DNA of 63,184 nt from Flavobacteriales bacterium (GTDB lineage Bacteria > Bacteroidota > Bacteroidia > Flavobacteriales > Flavobacteriaceae). Positions 44,556 to 52,656 of this stretch are shown here, piece by piece; within the stretch, counting starts at the first letter, position 1, and each line of letters opens with the position of its first letter. The notes beneath the pieces were generated by a model. The model did no database searches. It was given only the letters and a program-made list of their open reading frames with translations, and was not told the DNA's origin. The position numbers and the translations under genes are program-made. The stretch lies in assembly GCA_011525015.1 (NCBI GenBank), contig WTJC01000013.1:1-63184 (forward strand). Reading direction: 5' to 3'.

Positions 44556-45367
44556 AAGATCTTTTTGACTTAAACCATAAAGTTGCGATTATTACAGGAG
44601 CTGGCGGTGTTCTCGGAGGAGAAGCTGCTCGATATCTGGCTGCCCAAAATGTGCGTGTTGTTCTATTGGGAAGAACACTTCAAAGCCTCGAAAAAAACGC
44701 TGCTTCAATCATTGATAAAGGAGGGAGTGCTTTGGCGCTAAGTTGTGATGTGCTCAATCGCAGTGAACTAGAAGCTGTAAGAGATAAAGTGCTGAATAAC
44801 TATGGTGCAATTGATATCTTAATCAATGCTGCAGGCGGTAATAAAGCCGGTGCAGTAGTGACTCCAGAACAAACGTTTTTTGAAATGTCGATGGACGATT
44901 TAACCGAAGTGGTTGATCTAAATTTATACGGCTCTGTTTTACCGAGTATGGTTTTTGGTGAAACCATGGTCGCACAAAAAAGTGGTGTTATCATCAATTA
45001 TTCATCCATGTCAGTCGCTGAGGTCATCACGCGCGTTGCTGGTTATTCGGCATCCAAGGCGGCTATTGAAAACTTCACCAGATGGTTGGCCGTTGAATTC
45101 GCCCAAAAACACGGTGAAGGCGTGCGAGTCAACGCAATTGTTCCTGGTTTTTTTATTGGCGATCAAAACAGAAAATTACTTCTTAACGAGGATGGTTCAT
45201 TAACCTCCAGAGGAGAATCTATAATTCAAAACACCCCATACAAGCGTTTCGGAGAAGCTCATGAGCTCAATGGTACCCTGCATTATTTGTGCGCTGAGGC
45301 CTCGAGTTTTGTTACAGGCGCTGCACTTGCTGTGGATGGAGGTTTTCAAATTTATTCAGGAGTCTAA
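44552..45367 (+). CDS. SDR oxidoreductase, probable D-mannonate/fructuronate dehydrogenase
   Basis: 271-residue SDR. The NAD-binding motif is TGAGGVLGGEAARYLA, NAAGG is in the middle, and the catalytic triad with YSASKAAIENFT is intact; the C-terminus ends TGAALAVDGGF. Its place between uxuA (4-nt overlap) and uxaC predicts that it reduces D-fructuronate to D-mannonate with NAD(P)H. The enteric enzyme UxuB belongs to another family (polyol dehydrogenase), so this is a non-homologous replacement. The role rests on context. Confidence 0.85.
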   Translation: MKDLFDLNHKVAIITGAGGVLGGEAARYLAAQNVRVVLLGRTLQSLEKNAASIIDKGGSALALSCDVLNRSELEAVRDKVLNNYGAIDILINAAGGNKAGAVVTPEQTFFEMSMDDLTEVVDLNLYGSVLPSMVFGETMVAQKSGVIINYSSMSVAEVITRVAGYSASKAAIENFTRWLAVEFAQKHGEGVRVNAIVPGFFIGDQNRKLLLNEDGSLTSRGESIIQNTPYKRFGEAHELNGTLHYLCAEASSFVTGAALAVDGGFQIYSGV

Positions 45368-45379
45368 ACCTTATTACTT

Positions 45380-46774
45380 ATGTTTCTTTCTTCTTCTTTT
45401 TTATTGGAATCTGAAATTGCCGAAAGACTCTATTTCGAATTTGCTGAACCTTTACCTATTATAGATTATCACAATCACCTTTCTGCCCAGCAGGTCGCTG
45501 AGAATCACAAGTTTGAAAATCTCACCCAAATATGGCTCGATGGAGACCACTATAAATGGCGTGCTATGCGCCTTTTTGGAATAGAAGAGCGATACATTAC
45601 GGGTGAAGCTGACGATTATCAAAAATTTACAGCATGGGCAAAAACGGTTCCCCACACCTTGAGAAATCCACTCTATCATTGGACGCACATGGAACTCAGA
45701 AAACCCTTTGGTATTGACGAGCTCCTCAGTGAAAAGACAGCAGAAGCTATTTATCAAAAGGCGACCACAATGTTGCAAGACGACGACTTTAGCACGAGAT
45801 CGTTACTTGAAAAAGCTAATGTCGAGGTGATTTGTACCACTGATGACCCCTTGGATGATTTGATATCACATCAGAAAGTTTCCAAGGATACTTTATCATT
45901 TGAAATGCGCCCGACATGGCGCCCTGATAACGCTTTAAAAGTGGATGACCCTGCTCATTTTGCTGCCTATACAAAACAATTAGAAAAACTGACCTCAACG
46001 GTCATTAATGATTTAGACGATTATTTAGTTGCTCTTGAAAAAAGACATGACTTTTTTGAGCAATCTGGATGTAAAATTGCCGATTGCGGACTCTCTCACC
46101 TCAACTTTGTTCCTTATAACGCCACACAAGTAGAAGCTGCATTTAACGAGCTTATTCAAGGCAAAGAAGTCAATAAGGAGTCACAAGAACACCTCTTGAG
46201 CTTTTTATTACTTGAACTCGCTAGAATGAATCACAAAAAAGATTGGGTTCAGCAATTTCACCTTGGAGCACTTAGAAATAATAACGAGCGTATGTTCAAA
46301 CTACTCGGAGCAGATGCAGGTTTTGATTCTATAGGAGATGAGCTACAAGCGGCTGGAATGTCTCAGTTTTTTAATGCCCTCGACCGAACCGACCAATTGG
46401 CCAAAACCATTGTATACAACTTAAATCCCGCACAAAATGAAGTATTTGCTACTATGATGGGTAATTTCAATACCGGTGGAATTCGCGGAAAAATGCAACT
46501 CGGAGCCAGTTGGTGGTTTTTAGATCAATTAGACGGAATGGAAAAGCAAATCAACACCGTGTCTAATATGGGACTCTTGAGCTGTTTTGTGGGTATGCTT
46601 ACTGATTCAAGGAGTTTTCTATCCTTTTCAAGGCATGAATACTTTAGGCGATTACTTTGCAATATGTTGGCTAAAGATATTTTACAAGGAAAAATTCCTG
46701 AAGATTACGACTTGGTTGGCTCCATGATTCAAAACATTTGTTATTACAACGCTAAAAGCCATTTTAAGTTTTAA
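45380..46774 (+). CDS. uxaC: Glucuronate isomerase UxaC
   Basis: 464 residues, the usual UxaC length. It interconverts D-glucuronate and D-fructuronate (and galacturonate/tagaturonate). The N-terminal metal motif PIIDYHNHLSAQQVAENH and the later RMFKLLGADAGFDSIGD and NPAQNEVFATM motifs are typical. It lies 12 nt after the SDR gene and overlaps the TRAP receptor gene by one base. With uxuA and the SDR it completes the route glucuronate to 2-keto-3-deoxygluconate. Confidence 0.96.
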   Translation: MFLSSSFLLESEIAERLYFEFAEPLPIIDYHNHLSAQQVAENHKFENLTQIWLDGDHYKWRAMRLFGIEERYITGEADDYQKFTAWAKTVPHTLRNPLYHWTHMELRKPFGIDELLSEKTAEAIYQKATTMLQDDDFSTRSLLEKANVEVICTTDDPLDDLISHQKVSKDTLSFEMRPTWRPDNALKVDDPAHFAAYTKQLEKLTSTVINDLDDYLVALEKRHDFFEQSGCKIADCGLSHLNFVPYNATQVEAAFNELIQGKEVNKESQEHLLSFLLLELARMNHKKDWVQQFHLGALRNNNERMFKLLGADAGFDSIGDELQAAGMSQFFNALDRTDQLAKTIVYNLNPAQNEVFATMMGNFNTGGIRGKMQLGASWWFLDQLDGMEKQINTVSNMGLLSCFVGMLTDSRSFLSFSRHEYFRRLLCNMLAKDILQGKIPEDYDLVGSMIQNICYYNAKSHFKF

Positions 46775-47745
46775 TGAAAAAACAAATAGTCTTTATTGCC
46801 ATTTCACTGCTGCTTTTAAGCGGATGTCAACTCAGCAAGGTCAAAACCATAAAACTTGCTCACGGTTTAGATGTTACACATTCAGTGCACCTGGCTCTTG
46901 AGTTCTTTGGTGAAGAAATCCATCGAATTTCTAACGGGCAATTAAAGGTTGAAATTTATCCGAATTCTCAGTTGGGCTCAGAGCGTGAAATTCTTGAGCT
47001 CATTCAAATTGGCAGTCTACACATGACCAAGGTCTCTGCGGCAACGCTAGAAAACTTTGCGCCTAAATCTAAAGTCTTAGGGCTTCCCTATTTGTTTAAA
47101 AATAGGGCGCATGCCTTTCGTGTATTAGACGGCGAGATAGGTCAAAATCTTCTTGAAGACAGTCAGAGGTATCGCCTAAAAGGTCTTGGATATTACGACG
47201 CCGGTTACCGCAGTTTTTATACGAAAGAAAGGCCGGTTGATCATCCAGATGAGTTAAAAGGTCTAAAAATTAGGGTCATGGAGAGTGTTACCGCCATGAA
47301 CATGGTCAGAAGTTTTGGAGGTGCCCCCACCCCTATTTCATGGGGAGAATTGTACACTTCATTACAGCAAGGTGTGGTTGATGGTGCAGAAAATAATCCA
47401 CCAAGTTTTTACCTCTCCAAACATTATGAAATTTGCAAGTATTATTCACTTAATGAACACACCTATTCTCCTGACGTGATCATTATCGGAAATTCTTTTT
47501 GGAATGAATTAAATGAGGAGCAACAACTTTGGATGTCTAAAGCCGTAAATGCTTCTATCCATTTTCAGCGTAAACTATGGGCCGAACACGAGGCAAATGC
47601 GCTTAAAGAAGTGGTCAAGGCAGGTGTAGAAATTGTATATCCTGAAAAGGATGTTTTTATGGAATTGGCACAAAAAGTGCACGAGCAGTACCTTCAAGAC
47701 GAGGAGCTCAAATCAATCATAACCCAAATTAAGGCATTAGAATGA
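46774..47745 (+). CDS. dctP: TRAP transporter substrate-binding protein DctP-type
   Basis: 323 residues. A lipoprotein signal ends at LLLSGC (C18), so the binding protein is membrane-anchored. The fold is that of DctP: AHGLDVTHSVHLALEFFGEEI, the substrate-carboxylate Arg in ELKGLKIRVMES, and QQGVVDGAENNP. Family members bind acidic substrates such as uronates. It overlaps uxaC by 1 nt (TAATG) and dctQ by 4 nt. Context predicts D-glucuronate or an unsaturated uronate as ligand. Confidence 0.93.
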   Translation: MKKQIVFIAISLLLLSGCQLSKVKTIKLAHGLDVTHSVHLALEFFGEEIHRISNGQLKVEIYPNSQLGSEREILELIQIGSLHMTKVSAATLENFAPKSKVLGLPYLFKNRAHAFRVLDGEIGQNLLEDSQRYRLKGLGYYDAGYRSFYTKERPVDHPDELKGLKIRVMESVTAMNMVRSFGGAPTPISWGELYTSLQQGVVDGAENNPPSFYLSKHYEICKYYSLNEHTYSPDVIIIGNSFWNELNEEQQLWMSKAVNASIHFQRKLWAEHEANALKEVVKAGVEIVYPEKDVFMELAQKVHEQYLQDEELKSIITQIKALE

Positions 47746-48209
47746 GTTTAAAATCAAGACTTGACCGAATACTAAGTTCATCTCTAATACTCATTTTGGC
47801 CCTAATGGTACTCAACGTTTTATGGCAAGTATTCAGCCGTTATATACTTCAGACACCTTCTTCTTTTACTGATGAGTTATCGCGTTATCTGATGATTTGG
47901 ATAGGAATTTTAGGTGCAGCATATGTTTCGGGTATGAATGCACATGTAAGAATTGATGTTTTTGTATCACGCCTTTCGATGAAAATGCAGAAAAAGATTC
48001 AACTTATGGTTCGCATCGCAATTGCTTTTTTTGCCCTTGTAGTGCTTATTATTGGCGGAAGCCGATTGGTGTATATCAGCTTTATATTAGGCCAAAAAAG
48101 CCCTGCCCTTCAAATTCCTTTGGCTTATGTCTATCTGGTATTGCCTTTAAGCGGATGTATTATCATAATTTATAAGTTGTTAGAACACCTTAACCAAAAA
48201 TCGAACTGA
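47742..48209 (+). CDS. dctQ: TRAP transporter small permease DctQ-type
   Basis: 155 residues with four membrane helices, the small subunit of the TRAP permease. It includes SRYILQTPSSFTDELSRYLM near residue 25-45, a family hallmark. It overlaps dctP by 4 nt and lies 2 nt before dctM, so the three subunits are co-translated. Confidence 0.92.
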   Translation: MSLKSRLDRILSSSLILILALMVLNVLWQVFSRYILQTPSSFTDELSRYLMIWIGILGAAYVSGMNAHVRIDVFVSRLSMKMQKKIQLMVRIAIAFFALVVLIIGGSRLVYISFILGQKSPALQIPLAYVYLVLPLSGCIIIIYKLLEHLNQKSN

Positions 48210-48211
48210 GT

Positions 48212-49507
48212 ATGGAATACATTCCCGTAATGGTGCTTTTAATCAGCTTTATCTTTTTTCTCAGTTCGGGAACTCCTGTGGCATGGAGTATAGCATTATC
48301 TTCCTTTTTGACCATTTTGGTGAGCATTCCCTTTTTACCTGGCGTAACAACAATCGCACAGCGAATGGCAACTGGCCTAGACAGTTTTGCTTTACTGGCT
48401 ATTCCGTTTTTTATATTGTCTGGTCAATTGATGAAACACGGAGGAATAGCGAATCGCCTCATTGCATTTGCCAAAACCATTGTTGGAGCCTTACCTGGTG
48501 GTCTGGCACATATTAATATCATTGCGGCCATGCTTATGGGGGCTATTGCTGGATCGGCAATGGCTTCCGCCTCGGCAATGGGAAGCATTCTTGGCCCAGA
48601 AATGGAAAAAGAAGGCTATTCAAAAGAATTTGGAGCTGCGGTTAATATTACCTCCAGTACCATGGGACTTATTATTCCTCCAAGTAATATTTTAATCGTT
48701 TACGCCTTGGCCGGAGGTGGGCTTTCTATTGCATCGCTTTTTCTTGCCGGTTACATCCCTGGAATAATTACTGGGCTTTTTTTGATGATTGTTGCGGCCT
48801 TTTGGGCAAAAAAGAAAAAAATCCCCTTGGGAAAGCGAAGCACAATTTCCCAAGTGCTGCGTACTTTTTTAAACGCCTTACCCAGTTTGTTTCTTTTGTT
48901 TATTGTCATTGGTGGTATTGTAAGCGGTGTATTTACAGCTACAGAAGCCTCTGCTATTGCCGTTCTTTATTGTTTAGTACTCGGCTTAATTTATAGAGAA
49001 ATTAAGTGGAACAATTTGCCTCAAATTTTATTGGAATCTTCGGTAACATCAGCCGTTGTAATGCTTCTTATTGCGAGCTCTATGAGTATGTCATGGGTAA
49101 TGTCTTTTCAAAATATCCCCCAAGAACTAAGCATGGCCTTATTGACCTTAAGTGATAATCCTATAATCATTCTACTGGTGATTAATTTGCTGTTGCTATT
49201 TGTTGGGGTCTTTATGGATATGACCCCCGCGGTTCTCATCTTTACCCCTATTTTTCTGCCCGTTGTTACTTCCTTAGGGATGGATCCCATTCACTTTGGG
49301 GTGGTAATGGTACTTAATTTATGTATTGGTCTGTGCACCCCTCCTGTAGGCTCCGTTTTATTTGTGGGAGTCGGGGTAGCAAACACCTCAATTGAAAAGG
49401 TAATAAAACCCCTGATTCCCCTTTTTATCGCAATGGTGATTTCATTGTTTTTAGTAACCTACATTCCTTCTTTGAGTTTGTGGCTTCCTGAGCAGTGGGG
49501 TTACTAA
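48212..49507 (+). CDS. dctM: TRAP transporter large permease DctM-type
   Basis: 431 residues, with about 12 membrane helices. It is the transport subunit of the TRAP permease; uptake is driven by sodium. Hallmarks are ITSSTMGLIIPPSNILIVY, LGLIYREIKW and the FMDMTPAVLIFTPIFLPV motif. It closes the uxu-uxa-dct operon; no terminator hairpin is evident before the convergent DUF2200 gene, 16 nt away. Confidence 0.94.
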   Translation: MEYIPVMVLLISFIFFLSSGTPVAWSIALSSFLTILVSIPFLPGVTTIAQRMATGLDSFALLAIPFFILSGQLMKHGGIANRLIAFAKTIVGALPGGLAHINIIAAMLMGAIAGSAMASASAMGSILGPEMEKEGYSKEFGAAVNITSSTMGLIIPPSNILIVYALAGGGLSIASLFLAGYIPGIITGLFLMIVAAFWAKKKKIPLGKRSTISQVLRTFLNALPSLFLLFIVIGGIVSGVFTATEASAIAVLYCLVLGLIYREIKWNNLPQILLESSVTSAVVMLLIASSMSMSWVMSFQNIPQELSMALLTLSDNPIIILLVINLLLLFVGVFMDMTPAVLIFTPIFLPVVTSLGMDPIHFGVVMVLNLCIGLCTPPVGSVLFVGVGVANTSIEKVIKPLIPLFIAMVISLFLVTYIPSLSLWLPEQWGY

Positions 49508-49523
49508 AGGAAGAAGTATAAAC

Positions 49524-49886
49524 TCAAAGCCTCTTGATTTTATCGAGGGTTCTACCCTTGGCCAATTCATCTACTATTTTATCTAAATAGCGTGCCTTCT
49601 TAGTAAGCGGTGTTTGAATATTTTCAATACGATACCCACATACAACGCCTCGAATCGATTCAGCCTTTGGGTTCAGTTCTGCACGATCAAAAAAAGTTTT
49701 ATAAGTTACTTTTTCAGCCCTAAGGTTTTCAAGGCTTTGTTTGTCAAATCCGGTGAGCCACTCTATAACCTCTATCAACTCTTCTTCTGTTCTACCCTTT
49801 CGCACAATTTTATTGAGGTATAAAGGATAAATCTCTGCAAAAATCATTTCTGCAATCCGTTTGTCGTGTTTAGGAGTTGTTTCCAT
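49524..49886 (-). CDS. DUF2200 domain protein
   Basis: 120 residues, cytoplasmic. It matches DUF2200: KRIAEMIFAEIYPLYLNKIV near the start, TYKTFFDRAELNP in the middle and a C-terminal YLDKIVDELAKGRTLDKI. Function unknown. It is convergent with the TRAP operon and divergent from the second DUF6090-like gene. A near-consensus -7 box TATCTTTT lies on the minus strand upstream. Confidence 0.85.
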   Translation of the reverse strand: METTPKHDKRIAEMIFAEIYPLYLNKIVRKGRTEEELIEVIEWLTGFDKQSLENLRAEKVTYKTFFDRAELNPKAESIRGVVCGYRIENIQTPLTKKARYLDKIVDELAKGRTLDKIKRL

Positions 49887-49962
49887 TCTGTGCGCTTTGA
49901 GTTTAATTAAATTTAGTTAAGTTTAAAAAATAGATTAAAAAGATATACTGAAATCCAACAAG

Positions 49963-50688
49963 ATGGAACAACCTACTAGCTTTTTTAAAGAGAATCTTAA
50001 GTACTTCATAGAGGGCATTGTCATTTTTGCCAGTGTATTGTTTTCTTTTTACATCGGGAATTTAAATGAAACCAAATCGAACATTACAACAAAAAACATG
50101 TTCGTCTCTGATCTGATTGTCTCATTAAATGATGATGTAGAACAAATCGATAATCTACTGGAAATATTAAATGAATCTGAACAACTCATCAACCTGCTAC
50201 AAAATGATATTGAAAGTGGGCACAAACTCATGTCAGATCAAACAGTCATCGATAACCTAATTAAGGTAGAGGTTGGTTTTTCATTTTTCCCTAAAGACGG
50301 TGTGTACAATCAAATGATTTCCACAGGAGCTTTTGAACTGATTAATAGCAGTGAACTCAAAAACATATTATTAGAGATGTACGGACATCAAAATGCAAGA
50401 AACTTTGCTACTTCTAATGAAATTGATTTATTCAATTTAGATTTTAGAAAGATTCCCTACGAGATGTTCCGAATTCGATTTGACTATGACATGCTAAATG
50501 GGGAGTTCTATGGCTCGAGAAGACTGACAAATTTCACCTTTGACCGAAACTTTTATACGTCTGATAAATTCTATGGTCTTTTGTCACAAGCCAAATTGTA
50601 CTCTAATATGTACAAAAGATTACTTCGAGACATTCAAGAATCTTATAAAATGGCGATATCTCTGGCTAAACAAGAACTTGTGATGTAG
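49963..50688 (+). CDS. Second membrane-anchored DUF6090-like protein
   Basis: 241 residues: N-terminal membrane helix (YFIEGIVIFASVLFSFYIG) followed by a helical region with coiled-coil character, then an amphipathic tail. It resembles the protein at 36983-37669 in layout and in the N-terminal helix/FY motif. Function unknown. The racemase family gene starts 11 nt after its stop, so the two may be co-transcribed. Confidence 0.7.
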   Translation: MEQPTSFFKENLKYFIEGIVIFASVLFSFYIGNLNETKSNITTKNMFVSDLIVSLNDDVEQIDNLLEILNESEQLINLLQNDIESGHKLMSDQTVIDNLIKVEVGFSFFPKDGVYNQMISTGAFELINSSELKNILLEMYGHQNARNFATSNEIDLFNLDFRKIPYEMFRIRFDYDMLNGEFYGSRRLTNFTFDRNFYTSDKFYGLLSQAKLYSNMYKRLLRDIQESYKMAISLAKQELVM

Positions 50689-50699
50689 AAATAATGATC

Positions 50700-51395
50700 A
50701 TGAAGAAAATAGGAATTTTAGGAGGTATGAGTTCAGCCTCAACTTCAGAATACTATAAAATCATCAATAAAGAGGTTCAAGAAAAGCTTGGCGGGCACCA
50801 CACACCAGAACTGCTTATTTACAGCGTTAATTTTGAAGTCATTTCAGAATGCATCACAAATGATCATTGGAACGATGCAGGTCTTTATTTAGCGAAAAGA
50901 GCCAAATCCTTAGAACTTGCAGGCGCAGATGCCATAGCACTCGCCACAAATACCATGCACAAAGTTCGCCATCAAATTTTAAGCGAAATCAATATTCCAC
51001 TGATTGATATTATCGATAGCATTTCATCTAAAATTCAAAGTGATAACAAAAATAAAATTGCCATCTTAGGCACCTATCCAACCATGACAGACCCTTTTTA
51101 TAAAGAGGCTTATGGTCAAAATGACATTGAACTTTTAGCCCCTAAAGAGCATGCTAAAATTGAAATTAACCGCATTATTTTCGAAGAACTTACCTTTAAT
51201 ACCATTAAAGATGATTCTAAGACTTTTTTTATTCAGGTCTTAGAAGATTTATTTCAAAACGGCGCCGAAGGAGTCATTTTAGGATGTACGGAGCTCAAAT
51301 TAATACTTCAACAAACTGATTTCGAAAAACTATCCTTTTATGATTCCTTACATTTACACTGTGAAAAAATTGTCGAAGTGGCCTGCTCCACTTAG
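50700..51395 (+). CDS. Aspartate/glutamate racemase family protein
   Basis: 231 residues from ATG at 50700 (an in-frame ATG two codons upstream is possible). The ILGGMSSASTSEYYKIINKE opening and the second motif VILGCTELKLIL place it in the Asp/Glu/hydantoin racemase family. The first catalytic position, often Cys in CNT, reads Thr in ATNTMH; the second (GCTE) keeps Cys. A Thr/Cys pair is known for some members such as the E. coli YgeA type, so activity as a racemase is still plausible. Substrate not fixed. Confidence 0.83.
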   Translation: MKKIGILGGMSSASTSEYYKIINKEVQEKLGGHHTPELLIYSVNFEVISECITNDHWNDAGLYLAKRAKSLELAGADAIALATNTMHKVRHQILSEINIPLIDIIDSISSKIQSDNKNKIAILGTYPTMTDPFYKEAYGQNDIELLAPKEHAKIEINRIIFEELTFNTIKDDSKTFFIQVLEDLFQNGAEGVILGCTELKLILQQTDFEKLSFYDSLHLHCEKIVEVACST

Positions 51396-51411
51396 GTAAC
51401 AAAATTCAGTT

Positions 51412-51594
51412 ATGAAAGTTTTCAAATGGATATTAGCTATAAGTTTTTTGCTTTTAGCGATTGCTTGTTTTGTCGTGGTGAATATTATGTACGGCCTGCA
51501 AAGCTTTATCGACACCCCCTATCTCATTGGTGGGCTCTTTTTTTTGCTACTCGGTGTTTTACTGCTGATCCATATAAAAAGGAGTTCCATCTAA
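51412..51594 (+). CDS. Small two-helix membrane protein, 60 aa
   Basis: 60 residues with two hydrophobic segments (about 6-28 and 36-55) separated by a short loop containing YGLQSFIDTP, and a basic end (HIKRSSI). It starts 16 nt after the racemase stop and is probably co-transcribed with it. It is convergent with a 40-residue membrane protein. No family recognised. Confidence 0.6.
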   Translation: MKVFKWILAISFLLLAIACFVVVNIMYGLQSFIDTPYLIGGLFFLLLGVLLLIHIKRSSI

Positions 51595-51601
51595 ATACCC
51601 T

Positions 51602-51724
51602 TTAGATTAAACGCTTTTTAAAATAACCTATGAGCATGGCTGCTGAAAAAAAGAGTACGCCAAAGAAAAATGCGATTCCTAAAACAAGCGTACCTATTAT
51701 GTATATTATTGTTGAACTTTTCAT
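51602..51724 (-). CDS. Small single-pass membrane protein, 40 aa
   Basis: A minus-strand ATG frame of 40 codons. The sequence MKSSTIIYIIGTLVLGIAFF begins with a short polar stretch and runs into a strongly hydrophobic helix, ending in GYFKKRLI with a positive cluster. It has the charge pattern of an inner-membrane micro-protein. It is convergent with the 60-residue gene (7 nt apart). No family recognised. Confidence 0.45.
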   Translation of the reverse strand: MKSSTIIYIIGTLVLGIAFFFGVLFFSAAMLIGYFKKRLI

Positions 51725-51794
51725 ATTTAAAGTTAAACAATAATTTTAAAGTTCATAATCTTTTTTATTTTTACTTTTTAACTACAACAAAACA

Positions 51795-52481
51795 ATGAAA
51801 ATGAAAAAATGTATTTATGCCTTAACATTAGGGCTGTTATTTATTGCTTGCGATAAAGAAGACGAATATGATGGAATTGCATGGAATGAAGCCATTGATG
51901 GAGAATTGTCTGGGGTGATGTCATCACCTACCCCCATTACATTAAGAAATGGAGACAATAGAATTATTGGTGGTTCAACACCAGCTTCTGGTGGAGAATG
52001 TACAACTTTTCAAGGGGGACCACCTGCTCCAGTAATACCCTACTTTCCAAATCACGAATCTTACACTGATTTGGTAACATTCACCTTATCGGCTAACCAA
52101 AGATTAGTGGGAATTAAAATTGAGGCGCTTGAGGTAAGCCCTGTTTACAGTTCAGATGAATATCCGTGTATCGGTCAGCTTGAATTGCAGGCTGGTGCGT
52201 TTACAGCGATCAACAATTCTAATCAAATTGATTGGAATTCTGATAATGTCATCAACTTTATTTCTTTACCGGTTCAACATCCTTTAAAGGGAATGGGATT
52301 TGCTAAGTCCGTGGGAGATGATTTACTCGCGAAATATAGACAAGACTTTCCTCTTCCTGGTTATGAAGGAATTAACACTCCCAGTTTAGATGTAACCAAT
52401 GGAACGTACACCTTCTGGTGGAAAGAAGGTCAAAATCAGACAAGCTATACCCTCAACTTTATGGTTGACGAAATTGATTAA
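51795..52481 (+). CDS. Lipoprotein of unknown function, 228 aa
   Basis: 228 residues. A lipobox at FIAC (C19) marks a lipoprotein; the following DKEDEYDG is acidic, a type of export signal seen in Bacteroidota surface lipoproteins. The mature part is beta-rich with a Pro/Gly-rich stretch (FQGGPPAPVIPYFPN) and two cysteines. I do not recognise the fold. It ends with a strong bidirectional terminator (52502-52526) and is convergent with a small lipoprotein gene. Confidence 0.72.
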   Translation: MKMKKCIYALTLGLLFIACDKEDEYDGIAWNEAIDGELSGVMSSPTPITLRNGDNRIIGGSTPASGGECTTFQGGPPAPVIPYFPNHESYTDLVTFTLSANQRLVGIKIEALEVSPVYSSDEYPCIGQLELQAGAFTAINNSNQIDWNSDNVINFISLPVQHPLKGMGFAKSVGDDLLAKYRQDFPLPGYEGINTPSLDVTNGTYTFWWKEGQNQTSYTLNFMVDEID

Positions 52482-52501
52482 TTCACTTTACCTATACTAT
52501 T

Positions 52502-52526
52502 AAGCCCTCTTTAAGAGGGCTTTTTT
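52502..52526. terminator. Bidirectional hairpin terminator
   Basis: A 9-bp stem (AAGCCCTCT / AGAGGGCTT), loop TTA, with TTTT on the plus side. It ends the lipoprotein transcript on the plus strand and could end the rmuC-lipoprotein transcript on the minus strand, whose stop codon overlaps its T run. Confidence 0.85.
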
Positions 52527-52656
52527 ATTCGTTGCAAGGAAAGCATCCTTCAATCTCACTGAAGCAACTGCAAGAGTTTGGTTTTTCCTTTTCACAAGAT
52601 TGAAGCAGAAATCCGACAGCTAATAGAAGGATTATTAAAAACTTACGCTCATTCAT
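52525..52656 (-). CDS. Cysteine-rich small lipoprotein, 43 aa
   Basis: A minus-strand frame of 43 codons. The sequence starts MNERKFLIILLLAVGFLLQS and reaches the lipobox LLQSC (C21); a positively charged n-region, a hydrophobic core and the cysteine are all in place. The mature part is only about 22 residues and holds four further cysteines (SCSCFSEIEGCFPCNE), spaced C-x-C and C-x2-C. The ATG at 52656 overlaps the rmuC stop by 8 nt, so it is likely translated after rmuC on the same transcript. No family recognised. Confidence 0.6.
   Translation of the reverse strand: MNERKFLIILLLAVGFLLQSCEKEKPNSCSCFSEIEGCFPCNE

Noticed and set aside
45452-45778. 108-codon frame antisense to uxaC
   Set aside because: Shadow of the well-supported uxaC gene.
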